A DNA stretch of 7,161 nt from an uncultured Sphingomonadales bacterium (GTDB lineage: Bacteria > Pseudomonadota > Alphaproteobacteria > Sphingomonadales > Sphingomonadaceae): contig CAJBSR010000434.1 in the NCBI GenBank assembly GCA_903958285.1, positions 1-7,161 on the forward strand. Reading direction: 5' to 3'. Below are positions 1 to 7,161 of the stretch, one piece after another. The position numbers and the translations under genes are program-made. The notes below the pieces were generated by a model. That model saw nothing but the letters and a program-made list of their open reading frames with translations, was not told the origin of the DNA and searched no databases. The first letter of the stretch is position 1; each line of letters starts with the position of its first letter.

Positions 1-1023
1 CCGACCGCGACGATGCAGGCGATGATCGACCGACTCCATGGCGACGATGCCCCTGGCGTTGTCGTTCTCGCCTTCGAACCCGAAGACCCGACCGGCTATG
101 GCCGCGTGATTGTCGAAGGCGGCCGAATCGTAAAGATGGTCGAACAGAAGGACGCGACGGATCTCGAAAAGGCCGTCAAACTCTCGAACTCCGGCCTGAT
201 GGCGGTGAAGGCTGCGGACCTGTTCGCGCTGCTCGCGCGCGTCACCGACGACAACGCGCAGAAGGAGTATTACCTCACCGATATCGTCAACATCGCCAAC
301 GCCGATGGTCGTGCGTGCGTCGCGGTGACGACCGATCCGTTTGATGTGGCGGGCATCAACAGCCGCGCGCAACTGGCGGAGATGGAAGGCGAATGGCAGA
401 AGCGCCGTCGCCTGAAAGCCATGGACGACGGCGTGTCACTCATCGCGCCGGAAACCGTTTGGTTCGCGTATGACACGGTCATCGGCCGCGACGTGACGAT
501 TGAACCCAATGTCTTCTTCGGCCCCGGTGTGACGATAGCGGACACTGTCGTGATCCATGCCTTCTCGCATATCGAGGGCGCGACCATTGCCAGCGGCGCG
601 GAGGTTGGCCCTTATGCCCGTCTGCGTCCGGGCGCGGTGCTGGAAGAAAAGTCAAAGATTGGCAATTTCGTCGAGATGAAGAAGGCCCGGCTCGGCAAGG
701 GCGCGAAGGCCAATCACCTGAGCTATCTGGGCGATGCGGAGATCGGCGCGGGCGCGAACATCGGCGCAGGGACCATCACCTGTAATTATGATGGCTTCTT
801 CAAATATAAGACCGTGATCGGTGAGGGAGCGTTCATTGGCTCCAACTCCGCGCTCGTCGCCCCGGTGTCGATCGGCGCTGGCGCAATCGTCGGCGCAGGC
901 AGCACGGTGACAGCAGATGTGTCCGCAGATGCGCTCGCACTGATCCGTCCGGAACAGAAAGAAAAGGCCGGCTGGGCGAAGCGGTTCCGGGAGGCGATGT
1001 CGGCGAAGAAGGCGGGGAAATGA
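1..1023 (+). CDS. glmU: Bifunctional UDP-GlcNAc pyrophosphorylase / glucosamine-1-phosphate acetyltransferase GlmU, 5' partial
   Basis: GlmU acetylates glucosamine-1-phosphate and then couples the product to UTP, giving UDP-GlcNAc for peptidoglycan and LPS in the cytoplasm. The frame is open from base 1, so the gene begins upstream. By comparison with E. coli GlmU (about 456 residues) roughly the first 110 residues are missing, including the nucleotide-binding loop. What remains is the end of the uridyltransferase domain (TGYGRVIV, VEQKDAT and NSGLMAV motifs within about bases 85-215) and the complete left-handed beta-helix acetyltransferase domain, visible as hexapeptide repeats such as IGAGAN, IGAGTI and IGAGAIVGAG. 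The NHLSYLGD motif carries the expected catalytic His (codon 715-717), followed by TCNYDG. The Lys/Ala-rich tail is usual. The stop is TGA at 1021-1023 and no terminator follows it, so readthrough into the next genes is possible. Identity is near certain. Confidence 0.97.
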   Translation, partial: PTATMQAMIDRLHGDDAPGVVVLAFEPEDPTGYGRVIVEGGRIVKMVEQKDATDLEKAVKLSNSGLMAVKAADLFALLARVTDDNAQKEYYLTDIVNIANADGRACVAVTTDPFDVAGINSRAQLAEMEGEWQKRRRLKAMDDGVSLIAPETVWFAYDTVIGRDVTIEPNVFFGPGVTIADTVVIHAFSHIEGATIASGAEVGPYARLRPGAVLEEKSKIGNFVEMKKARLGKGAKANHLSYLGDAEIGAGANIGAGTITCNYDGFFKYKTVIGEGAFIGSNSALVAPVSIGAGAIVGAGSTVTADVSADALALIRPEQKEKAGWAKRFREAMSAKKAGK

Positions 1024-1034
1024 AGCGCAGAGCG

Positions 1035-1071
1035 TTGACATGATATCATGATATGATATCAGTATATCATG
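1035..1071 (+). promoter_or_regulatory. vapB promoter with overlapping palindromic operator
   Basis: A perfect -35 hexamer TTGACA lies at 1035-1040. A plausible -10 is TATCAG at 1057-1062 (spacer 16); TATGAT at 1052-1057 resembles the consensus better but would have a spacer of only 11. Over the promoter lie three copies of one motif: the perfect 12-base palindrome CATGATATCATG (1039-1050), TGATATCA (1054-1061), and a degenerate copy at 1061-1070 matching ATGATATCAT at 8 of 10 bases. A longer inverted repeat pairs CATGATAT (1047-1054) with ATATCATG (1064-1071), spacer 9. The last arm contains the vapB start codon. Antitoxins of VapBC and FitAB systems normally bind such palindromes with their toxin and repress their own operon. 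Binding here is inferred. Confidence 0.75.
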
Positions 1072-1323
1072 ACTCGCATCCTTGCTGACATTCCTGAAGA
1101 CGACATCAAATGGCTCGACCAGTTGGCGGCCGATCAAGGCAAGTCGCGCGCTTCGGTTTTGCGGGAGGCCGTTGCGACATATCGGTCTCAAATGCCGTCG
1201 CCGGGCAAGAAAGACTGGATCGCCCGTGGCGCTGGGTATTGGAAGGATCGCAACGACATGGACGATGCGGTGGAGTATCAGCGCGCCATGCGGGAAGATC
1301 GCCGCCCTTACGACGACATCTGA
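1069..1323 (+). CDS. vapB: Ribbon-helix-helix antitoxin, VapB/CopG type
   Basis: This 84-residue protein is the likely antitoxin of the downstream PIN toxin. The first half has the ribbon-helix-helix pattern: a DNA-contacting strand (ILADIP, residues 4-9), helix A (about 10-23, DDIKWLDQLAADQG), the GKSRAS turn (24-29) and helix B (about 30-38, VLREAVATY). The second half is charged and aromatic (WIARGAGYW, ending RRPYDDI), as expected of the flexible toxin-binding tail of VapB proteins. ATG 1069 is the only available start: the frame has a stop at 1054-1056 and no start codon between. No Shine-Dalgarno sequence precedes it, and the predicted transcription start lies at or just before the ATG, so the mRNA may be leaderless. 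The stop is 3 bases before the toxin start. The family is clear from motifs; pairing and autoregulation are inferred from gene order and the operator. Confidence 0.88.
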   Translation: MTRILADIPEDDIKWLDQLAADQGKSRASVLREAVATYRSQMPSPGKKDWIARGAGYWKDRNDMDDAVEYQRAMREDRRPYDDI

Positions 1324-1326
1324 TCT

Positions 1327-1692
1327 GTGGCTGATCCATTCTTCGACACCAATATTTTGATCGACTGGTTTGCGGACCGACCGCAGGCCGTTGCAGAGCT
1401 GTCCCGCTACAACGGGCATCGCATCAGCCGGATCGTCTGGACCGAAATTTTGTCGGGGGAAGCCCTTGAAACGCGTGACACCATTCGGGGTCTGATCGCG
1501 CCTTTCGAAGTGGTCGAACTGGACGCGCGGATTTCAGCTGCGGCGGCTGACATTCGGCATAGGTCAAAGATGAAGCTGATGGACGCCTACATCCTCGCAA
1601 CCGCGCAGGTGAATGGTGCGATCCTGATCACCCGAAACACAAAGGATTTTCCGGCGGAGATGCCGGGTATCCGCATTCCTTATAGTCTGTGA
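1327..1692 (+). CDS. vapC: PIN-domain ribonuclease toxin, VapC type
   Basis: This 121-residue single-domain protein has the size and layout of VapC toxins, Mg2+-dependent endoribonucleases that commonly cut tRNA or rRNA and are neutralised by the paired VapB. The conserved acidic set is present: D7 in FFDTNILID, E40 in VWTEILSGE, D86 in LMDAYILATA, and the TRNTKDF motif (102-108) with N104 and D107 near the fourth position. It therefore looks catalytically intact. The start is GTG at 1327, three bases after the antitoxin stop. No convincing ribosome binding site is visible, which suggests translation coupled to vapB. The RNA target cannot be read from sequence. The next gene starts 7 bases after the stop, so the toxin mRNA may continue into glmS. 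Confidence 0.93.
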   Translation: MADPFFDTNILIDWFADRPQAVAELSRYNGHRISRIVWTEILSGEALETRDTIRGLIAPFEVVELDARISAAAADIRHRSKMKLMDAYILATAQVNGAILITRNTKDFPAEMPGIRIPYSL

Positions 1693-1699
1693 GTTAAAG

Positions 1700-2077
1700 A
1701 TGGATCTTCTCAATCAGATTGCGGCCTGTGCTACCATCGCCATGGGCTTTCTGGGATTGTTGTTGCCAACTAAGGCTGCCGGTTTCGTGGGGCTGGTACC
1801 CGTAACCAACGCTGGGCGATCGGAATTTCGCGCCACATTTGGCGGACTCTGGCTGCCCTTGGGCCTAATTCCGTTGTTGACGGGTGAACCCATCGCTTAT
1901 GCGATTGCCGGACTATGCTGGTTTGGTACTGCGGTTGGCAGGGTGATCTCGATTCTGGTCGACCAAGTGGGCGACGCCAAAAACTGGGGCGGCGTTGTTT
2001 TTGAATCTTTATTCTGCATCGCACTGTTGGTGGGTGCTCCGATTGCCTGGCTAATGGGCGCGATGAAACTGGTTTGA
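1700..2077 (+). CDS. DUF4345-family four-helix membrane protein, function unknown
   Basis: This 125-residue hydrophobic protein has about four membrane segments (roughly residues 5-30, 46-62, 64-85 and 98-120). The sequence GRSEFRATFGGLWLPLG (about 39-55), followed by AGLCWFGTAVGR (about 71-82), is what I recall of the DUF4345 family of small inner-membrane proteins, which has no established function. The gene lies 7 bases after vapC and 13 bases before glmS, whose ribosome binding site overlaps this gene's stop codon, so co-transcription is likely. Its own binding site is weak (GAG at 1691-1693). By hand count about 50 of 125 codons end in A or T, and it uses TTA, AGG and three CTA codons, a less GC-biased choice than glmS. 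No catalytic residues were identified. The family assignment is from memory. Confidence 0.8.
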   Translation: MDLLNQIAACATIAMGFLGLLLPTKAAGFVGLVPVTNAGRSEFRATFGGLWLPLGLIPLLTGEPIAYAIAGLCWFGTAVGRVISILVDQVGDAKNWGGVVFESLFCIALLVGAPIAWLMGAMKLV

Positions 2078-2090
2078 AGGACGCAAGATT

Positions 2091-3910
<1,820 letters not shown>

Positions 3911-3914
<4 letters not shown>

Positions 3915-4291
3915 GCCACACCGCATCCGGCAGCTGCCACTGCGGCGCGGTAAAGTTCCGCCTTTCGGTGCCAGCGCTCGATGTCGAGCTGCTCGACTGC
4001 AACTGCTCGATCTGCGCGAAGACGGGGTTTCTGCATCTGATCGTGCCGCATGCGGACTTCGAGCTGCTCTCGGGCGCTGAGGCGCTTGCTTCTTACCGCT
4101 TTGGATCCGGCGCGGCGGAGCATCTGTTTTGTAGGACCTGCGGCATCAAGAGCTTCTATCAGCCGCGCTCGCACCCGGAAGCTTGGAGCGTCAATTTCCG
4201 CTGCCTTGACGATGGACATAGCCTGACGCCTACGATTAGGGCGTTTGACGGGCGCAATTGGGAAGCTTCACGCGCGGCTTTGGAGGACTGA
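3911..4291 (+). CDS. GFA-family (glutathione-dependent formaldehyde-activating-like) zinc protein
   Basis: This 126-residue protein has the zinc-binding cysteine pattern of the GFA/CENP-V fold: SCHCGAVKF (C9, C11), DCNCSIC (C30, C32, C35) and FCRTCGIKSFY (C74, C77). The founding member was proposed to join formaldehyde to glutathione, but most family members have no proven reaction and this one cannot be assigned a substrate. The frame is open upstream inside glmS as far as 3758. I choose GTG 3911 because its product begins just before the conserved SCHCG motif, as usual in the family, and because it overlaps the glmS stop as GTGA, a typical coupling arrangement. The upstream extension would be an out-of-frame reading of the conserved glmS 3' end. 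No strong ribosome binding site is seen, which also fits coupling to glmS. Confidence 0.9.
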
Positions 4292-4294
4292 GGC

Positions 4295-4426
4295 ATGAGC
4301 CCCGAACGCATCATCGTGATTGTCGTGCTGCTGATCGTCGGTGCGCATTTGATGCTGTTCGGCTGGCTCAGGCGTCGTATTGCCCAAGCCAGCCGTGAAC
4401 AGGATCAGATGGGTCAATCAGATTAA
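4295..4426 (+). CDS. Small single-span membrane protein, 43 residues
   Basis: This short open frame begins at ATG 4295, three bases after the GFA gene stop, and ends at TAA 4424-4426. It has a good Shine-Dalgarno sequence, GGAGG at 4282-4286, 8 bases before the ATG. The product starts MSPER, then has a strongly hydrophobic stretch (about residues 6-24, from IIVIVVLLIVG to LFGW), then a basic RRR cluster (26-28) and a polar Gln-rich tail ending QSD. This predicts one transmembrane helix with the basic, C-terminal side in the cytoplasm by the positive-inside rule. I do not recognise the family. The support is the ribosome binding site, the spacing and the coherent membrane-protein composition. 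It would be the last gene before the convergent junction. Confidence 0.72.
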   Translation: MSPERIIVIVVLLIVGAHLMLFGWLRRRIAQASREQDQMGQSD

Positions 4427-4427
4427 T

Positions 4428-4485
4428 TCCGCTCGTCCCGAGCGACGTCGAGGGACATGTCTCGACTTCGCTCGACACGAACGGA
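4428..4485. repeat. REP-like imperfect inverted repeat between convergent genes, possible bidirectional terminator
   Basis: Arms 4428-4452 and 4461-4485 pair at 21 of 25 positions around the 8-base loop GGACATGT, which contains the palindrome ACATGT. The inner 14 pairs (4439-4452 with 4461-4474) have a single mismatch. The element fills most of the gap between the plus-strand stop at 4426 and the minus-strand stop at 4504. The right arm, with CTCGACTTCGCTCGACAC, resembles a repeat I remember as common between genes in sphingomonads; this is recollection, not a search. RNA from either strand would form a strong hairpin, so it could end or stabilise both transcripts, but no U-tract follows on either side. 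No other copy is visible in this window. Confidence 0.75.
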
Positions 4486-4503
4486 TTTGGTAACGGTGGG
4501 TGA

Positions 4504-5520
4504 TCACCCCATCGGGTACATGATTTCCCGGCTGACCTTGTAAATCGCCTTCATCAGATCATCCGGCAGAACAAGGTCTGCCGCCGCGAGGATCGCGGGA
4601 ACCTGTTCTTCCGTCGTTACGCCAACAATCGTCGACGCCACGAAATCATGCTGTTTGGACCAAGCGGTCGCCATCGTCACGATATCCATGCCCGCCTCAT
4701 CGGCGAGCGCCATATAGCGTTCGGTCGACGCGAGGGATTTTTCGTTGACGAAGCGCTTGGCCATGTCGGCCTGACGTCCGCCGCTGCTGATGTAACGTGA
4801 GAAGCGGGCGCCATCGGGCGTAGCGCCCTTTTGGTACTTGCCCGAGAGCACGCCGCCTGCGAGCGGGGAGTAAGGGATAAGGCTCACGCCTTCTTCACGG
4901 CAGACCTGCGCCAGCTCATCTTCAAAGCGGCGGTTGTTCATGCTGAAATTGTTCTGGATGGTCTGATAGCGCGCCGCACCAAGACGTTCGGACGCTTGGA
5001 TAGACTTCATCAGGCCCCAGCTGGTTTCGTTGGAACAGCCAAGGATGCGCACCTTGCCCGCGCGGACGAGTTCGTCGAGCGTTTCCATCGTCTCTTCATA
5101 GGGTGTGCCATGGTCCGGCCAATGCGTCTGATACAGGTCGATATAATCGGTCTGCAGGCGGCGCAGGCTGTCTTCAACGGCCTTGGTAATGTTGTGCCGG
5201 TCCAGCGTGGTCATCCCTGCGCGCTTGGGGGATTTGAACCATGTGTGGCTCGGGCCTGACACTTTGGTCGCCATGATGATGGCATCGCGGTCTTTGGTTT
5301 TCATCCAGCGGCCGACAAACTCTTCCGTCCGGCCCACCCATTTCGCATCGGGCGGCACGGGGTAGCCTTCGGCCGTGTCGAAGAAGTTGATGCCCGCATC
5401 AAGGCATTGGTCGAGAATGCGGAAGGCCGTGGGTTCGTCAGTCTGGCTGCCAAAGGTCATCGTGCCCATGCAGATGTCGGACACGTAGATGGCGCTTTTG
5501 CCAAGGCGGCGGTGCTGCAT
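4504..5520 (-). CDS. Aldo/keto reductase, Tas-like
   Basis: This 338-residue protein is a complete NADPH-dependent aldo/keto reductase of the TIM-barrel superfamily. The catalytic tetrad is visible: D48 and Y53 in FFDTAEGYPVPP, K86 in ATKVSGPS, and H133 in LYQTHWPDH. The YPVPP and TKVSGPS motifs, LDRHNI (106-111), RLQTDYIDLYQTHW and SNETSWG resemble E. coli Tas more than other family members as I remember them; Tas was found through effects on tyrosine prototrophy and its substrate is unclear. Substrate cannot be read here. The start ATG 5520 is supported by AGGAGAG at 5533-5527 on the minus strand, 6 bases upstream and overlapping the TAG stop of the preceding gene, 11 bases away. It is the last gene of a three-gene operon. 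The superfamily is certain, the subgroup probable. Confidence 0.95.
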   Translation of the reverse strand: MQHRRLGKSAIYVSDICMGTMTFGSQTDEPTAFRILDQCLDAGINFFDTAEGYPVPPDAKWVGRTEEFVGRWMKTKDRDAIIMATKVSGPSHTWFKSPKRAGMTTLDRHNITKAVEDSLRRLQTDYIDLYQTHWPDHGTPYEETMETLDELVRAGKVRILGCSNETSWGLMKSIQASERLGAARYQTIQNNFSMNNRRFEDELAQVCREEGVSLIPYSPLAGGVLSGKYQKGATPDGARFSRYISSGGRQADMAKRFVNEKSLASTERYMALADEAGMDIVTMATAWSKQHDFVASTIVGVTTEEQVPAILAAADLVLPDDLMKAIYKVSREIMYPMG

Positions 5521-5531
5521 GGTGGGCTCTC

Positions 5532-6002
5532 CTAAGGATTCTGTGAGATGGGTTTGAAGGGCAATATGGACCGGTACTGATCAATCGGTGGCGCGCCTGC
5601 AAGCGGGAAACCGGATTTGAGCATGAAATAATGGCGCACAATTTCTGCTTGCTGTTCAATGCCATAGCGGTGGAGCGGCCAGCCGGGCCGCAGCACATAG
5701 TCATAGCGGCAAAAAGGGTGACGCCGCAGCAGCAGGTTGATGCCGGACTGGTGCTGCCAAACATGCGTCATCTCATGGATGAACAGGCCCTGCTCGGACA
5801 GGTCCGTCGCGCAGAAATCATCGCAATAATGCTGGCCATGAGGGTGAAAGTGGATGCGCCCCCGCGGCGCCATGACGATGCGGCGCGGCTGGAACCACCA
5901 CCATTTGCCTTGTACGAGACGGACGGCGTCATAATCTATGGCAGCGCCGAAGACGCCCTCTGCCAATCGACATTCAGCACGAGTCAGGCCGCGTCCGATC
6001 AA
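5532..6002 (-). CDS. Conserved HExxH protein of the sphingomonad 'vgr-related' type, putative zinc metallopeptidase-like
   Basis: This 156-residue soluble-looking protein has no signal peptide. The central segment FIHEMTHVWQHQ (74-85) has the HExxH zinc motif (H76, E77, H80); E116 or E120 in GIEQQAEIVRH could be a third ligand. Other striking blocks are VFGAAIDY (17-24), KWWWFQPR (33-40), HFHPHGQHYCDDF (51-63) and RHPFCRYDYVLRPGWPL (94-110). I recall close relatives in sphingomonads annotated 'vgr related protein', a label without biochemical support. The motif resembles the HELTHVVQQ core of DUF4157/eCIS proteins, but homology is not shown. TTG at 6002-6000 is the only start upstream of the conserved N-terminus, because the frame has a stop at 6014-6012. 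It overlaps the previous stop as TTGA, with GGTGAG 8 bases upstream, suggesting coupling. Function is unknown. Confidence 0.85.
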   Translation of the reverse strand: MIGRGLTRAECRLAEGVFGAAIDYDAVRLVQGKWWWFQPRRIVMAPRGRIHFHPHGQHYCDDFCATDLSEQGLFIHEMTHVWQHQSGINLLLRRHPFCRYDYVLRPGWPLHRYGIEQQAEIVRHYFMLKSGFPLAGAPPIDQYRSILPFKPISQNP

Positions 6003-6445
6003 TGGTTGTGCTCACCCTCTCCACCCGCCGCGATGGCCTTTGCGGATGCGGTTTCCTTTGATCCGTCTGCAAACTCAAAGGTAAGGTTGATCGTGTCTCC
6101 GGCCTTCAAATCCGGCTTCAGATCATACAGCATCACGTGCTTGCCGCCGCTCTGAAAGGAGATGGTGACGCCCTTCGGCACGGGCAGGCCGCCTTCGATG
6201 GGCACCATCATGGCCATCCCGTTTTCCGTTTTCATGTCATGCATTTCCGCGCTGCCAACAACGGGGCTTGTGATCTTCACCAGTGTCCGATCTTTTTCGC
6301 CGCCGTGGAGCGTGAAATAGGCCGCGCCGGGATTTCCTTTCACAGCCGGTAGGCGGACGGTCGCGTCGGTCACCGCCGCGTCGGGGGCCGTGTTGCAACT
6401 GGCCAACAGCGCAAAAGCTGCAAGAATTGGCGAAAATTGACGCAT
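5999..6445 (-). CDS. PCu(A)C-family periplasmic copper chaperone lipoprotein
   Basis: This 148-residue exported protein carries the copper-binding pattern of the PCu(A)C (DUF461) family: EMHDM (H69), then M79/M80, and KHVML (H103, M105). Such proteins hold Cu(I) in the periplasm and help deliver it to the CuA site of cytochrome oxidase. The N-terminus has one Arg, a hydrophobic core and the lipobox LASC ending at C17, so it is probably a lipoprotein. The tail GEGEHNH may add metal ligands. I chose ATG 6445 over the adjacent in-frame TTG 6448: GGGAG at 6457-6453 lies 7 bases from the ATG but only 4 from the TTG. It is the first gene of the minus-strand operon, and its stop overlaps the next gene's TTG start. 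No cytochrome oxidase or copper gene is adjacent, so the client is inferred from family only. Confidence 0.93.
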   Translation of the reverse strand: MRQFSPILAAFALLASCNTAPDAAVTDATVRLPAVKGNPGAAYFTLHGGEKDRTLVKITSPVVGSAEMHDMKTENGMAMMVPIEGGLPVPKGVTISFQSGGKHVMLYDLKPDLKAGDTINLTFEFADGSKETASAKAIAAGGEGEHNH

Positions 6446-6489
6446 CAAACATCTCCCACAGGCGCATCGGGCGCGCTGGAATATGCCGC

Positions 6490-6520
6490 TTATGGGGGCG
6501 GCAGGACACTGCTTGTCAAG
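6490..6520 (-). promoter_or_regulatory. Candidate promoter for the copper-chaperone operon
   Basis: Read on the minus strand, CTTGACA (6520-6514) contains a perfect TTGACA. After 16 bases comes CCCCATAA (6497-6490). The pair resembles the E. coli RpoH layout (CTTGAAA, 11-16 bases, CCCCAT), though a housekeeping promoter with a poor -10 (CCCATA or CCATAA) reads equally well. Transcription would begin near 6482, leaving a leader of about 36 bases before ATG 6445. The -35 sits in the small palindrome CTTGTCAAG (6512-6520). Support is moderate and the sigma factor is undecided. Confidence 0.4.
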
Positions 6521-6537
6521 AAGCGTGCGATCAGAAC

Positions 6538-6568
6538 CTTGTAGCCCGGAAATCGCTTCCTATATCGC
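6538..6568 (+). promoter_or_regulatory. Heat-shock (RpoH/sigma-32) promoter of dnaK
   Basis: CTTG at 6538-6541, a 17-base spacer and CCTATAT at 6559-6565 match the alphaproteobacterial heat-shock consensus CTTG-N17/18-CYTATNTNNG at every defined base except the final G (C at 6568). Transcription would start near 6572, about 72 bases before the dnaK ATG. RpoH control of dnaK is general in alphaproteobacteria. No CIRCE operator is present. Confidence 0.82.
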
Positions 6569-6582
6569 GTCTCGAACCAACT

Positions 6583-6614
6583 GGCCGTTTCGATCTGAGG
6601 GGAGAGATACGGCC
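6583..6614 (+). promoter_or_regulatory. Predicted stem-loop in the dnaK 5' untranslated leader
   Basis: GGCCGT (6583-6588) pairs with ACGGCC (6609-6614). Inside, after a TTCG bulge (6589-6592), ATCT (6593-6596) pairs with AGAT (6605-6608), leaving the purine loop GAGGGGAG. The hairpin would begin about 11 bases from the predicted mRNA 5' end. It might protect the mRNA or act on translation; neither can be told from sequence. The SD-like GGGGAGAG is about 38 bases from the start codon, too far to be the dnaK ribosome binding site. Confidence 0.4.
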
Positions 6615-6634
6615 TCAATTCCATACCGGGGTGA

Positions 6635-7161
<527 letters not shown>

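Noticed and set aside
652..1419. 255-codon minus-strand frame across glmU, vapB and the start of vapC
   Set aside because: It overlaps three well-supported genes and an operator, and its Arg/Cys-rich translation shows no family pattern.
2078..2090. A glmS ribozyme or amino-sugar riboswitch before glmS
   Set aside because: There are only 13 bases between the preceding stop and the glmS ATG, and the glmS ribozyme is a Firmicutes-type element that would need well over 100 bases.
4498..4509. Perfect palindrome GGGTGATCACCC over the reductase stop codon as a terminator
   Set aside because: It leaves almost no loop and no U-tract follows. The larger repeat at 4428-4485 is a better candidate for transcript ends.
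5532..6002. Type VI secretion link suggested by the name 'vgr-related'
   Set aside because: The sequence shows none of the VgrG spike features, is far too short, and no other secretion genes are present.

Overview
The window reads as chromosomal DNA of an alphaproteobacterium, most likely of the order Sphingomonadales. The reasons are high GC, a DnaK start of sphingomonad type, an alphaproteobacterial RpoH-type promoter before dnaK, a small HExxH protein of the kind called 'vgr-related' in sphingomonads, and a hairpin repeat resembling one I remember from sphingomonad intergenic regions. These are judgements from memory; no search was run. Most of the window is ordinary core genome.

Left part, plus strand (1-4426): the 3' part of glmU, a two-gene VapBC-type toxin-antitoxin module with its own palindromic operator, a four-helix DUF4345 membrane protein, complete glmS, a GFA-domain zinc protein whose GTG start overlaps the glmS stop, and a 43-residue single-span membrane protein. 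From vapB onward the genes are tightly packed (gaps of 3, 7, 13, -4 and 3 bases), so they could be co-transcribed. GlmS makes glucosamine-6-phosphate and GlmU makes UDP-GlcNAc later in the same pathway to peptidoglycan and LPS. The toxin-antitoxin pair and the DUF4345 gene lie between these two enzymes.

Junction (4427-4503): the plus-strand genes converge here with a minus-strand cluster. The gap is almost filled by one imperfect inverted repeat, a REP-like hairpin.

Middle part, minus strand (6445 down to 4504): a three-gene operon runs from a PCu(A)C copper-chaperone lipoprotein, through the HExxH 'vgr-related' protein (TTG start overlapping the previous stop), to a Tas-like aldo/keto reductase (11-base gap, with its ribosome binding site over the previous stop codon).

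Right part (6446-7161): a divergent promoter region and then the start of dnaK, cut by the window edge. The plus-strand promoter matches the alphaproteobacterial heat-shock consensus closely. The untranslated leader it implies can fold into a hairpin. The minus-strand promoter candidate for the copper-chaperone operon is weaker.

No RNA genes, CRISPR, insertion sequences or phage genes were found. The least ordinary items are the SD-less vapB start inside its own operator, the placement of that module between glmU and glmS, the HExxH protein and the intergenic hairpin.
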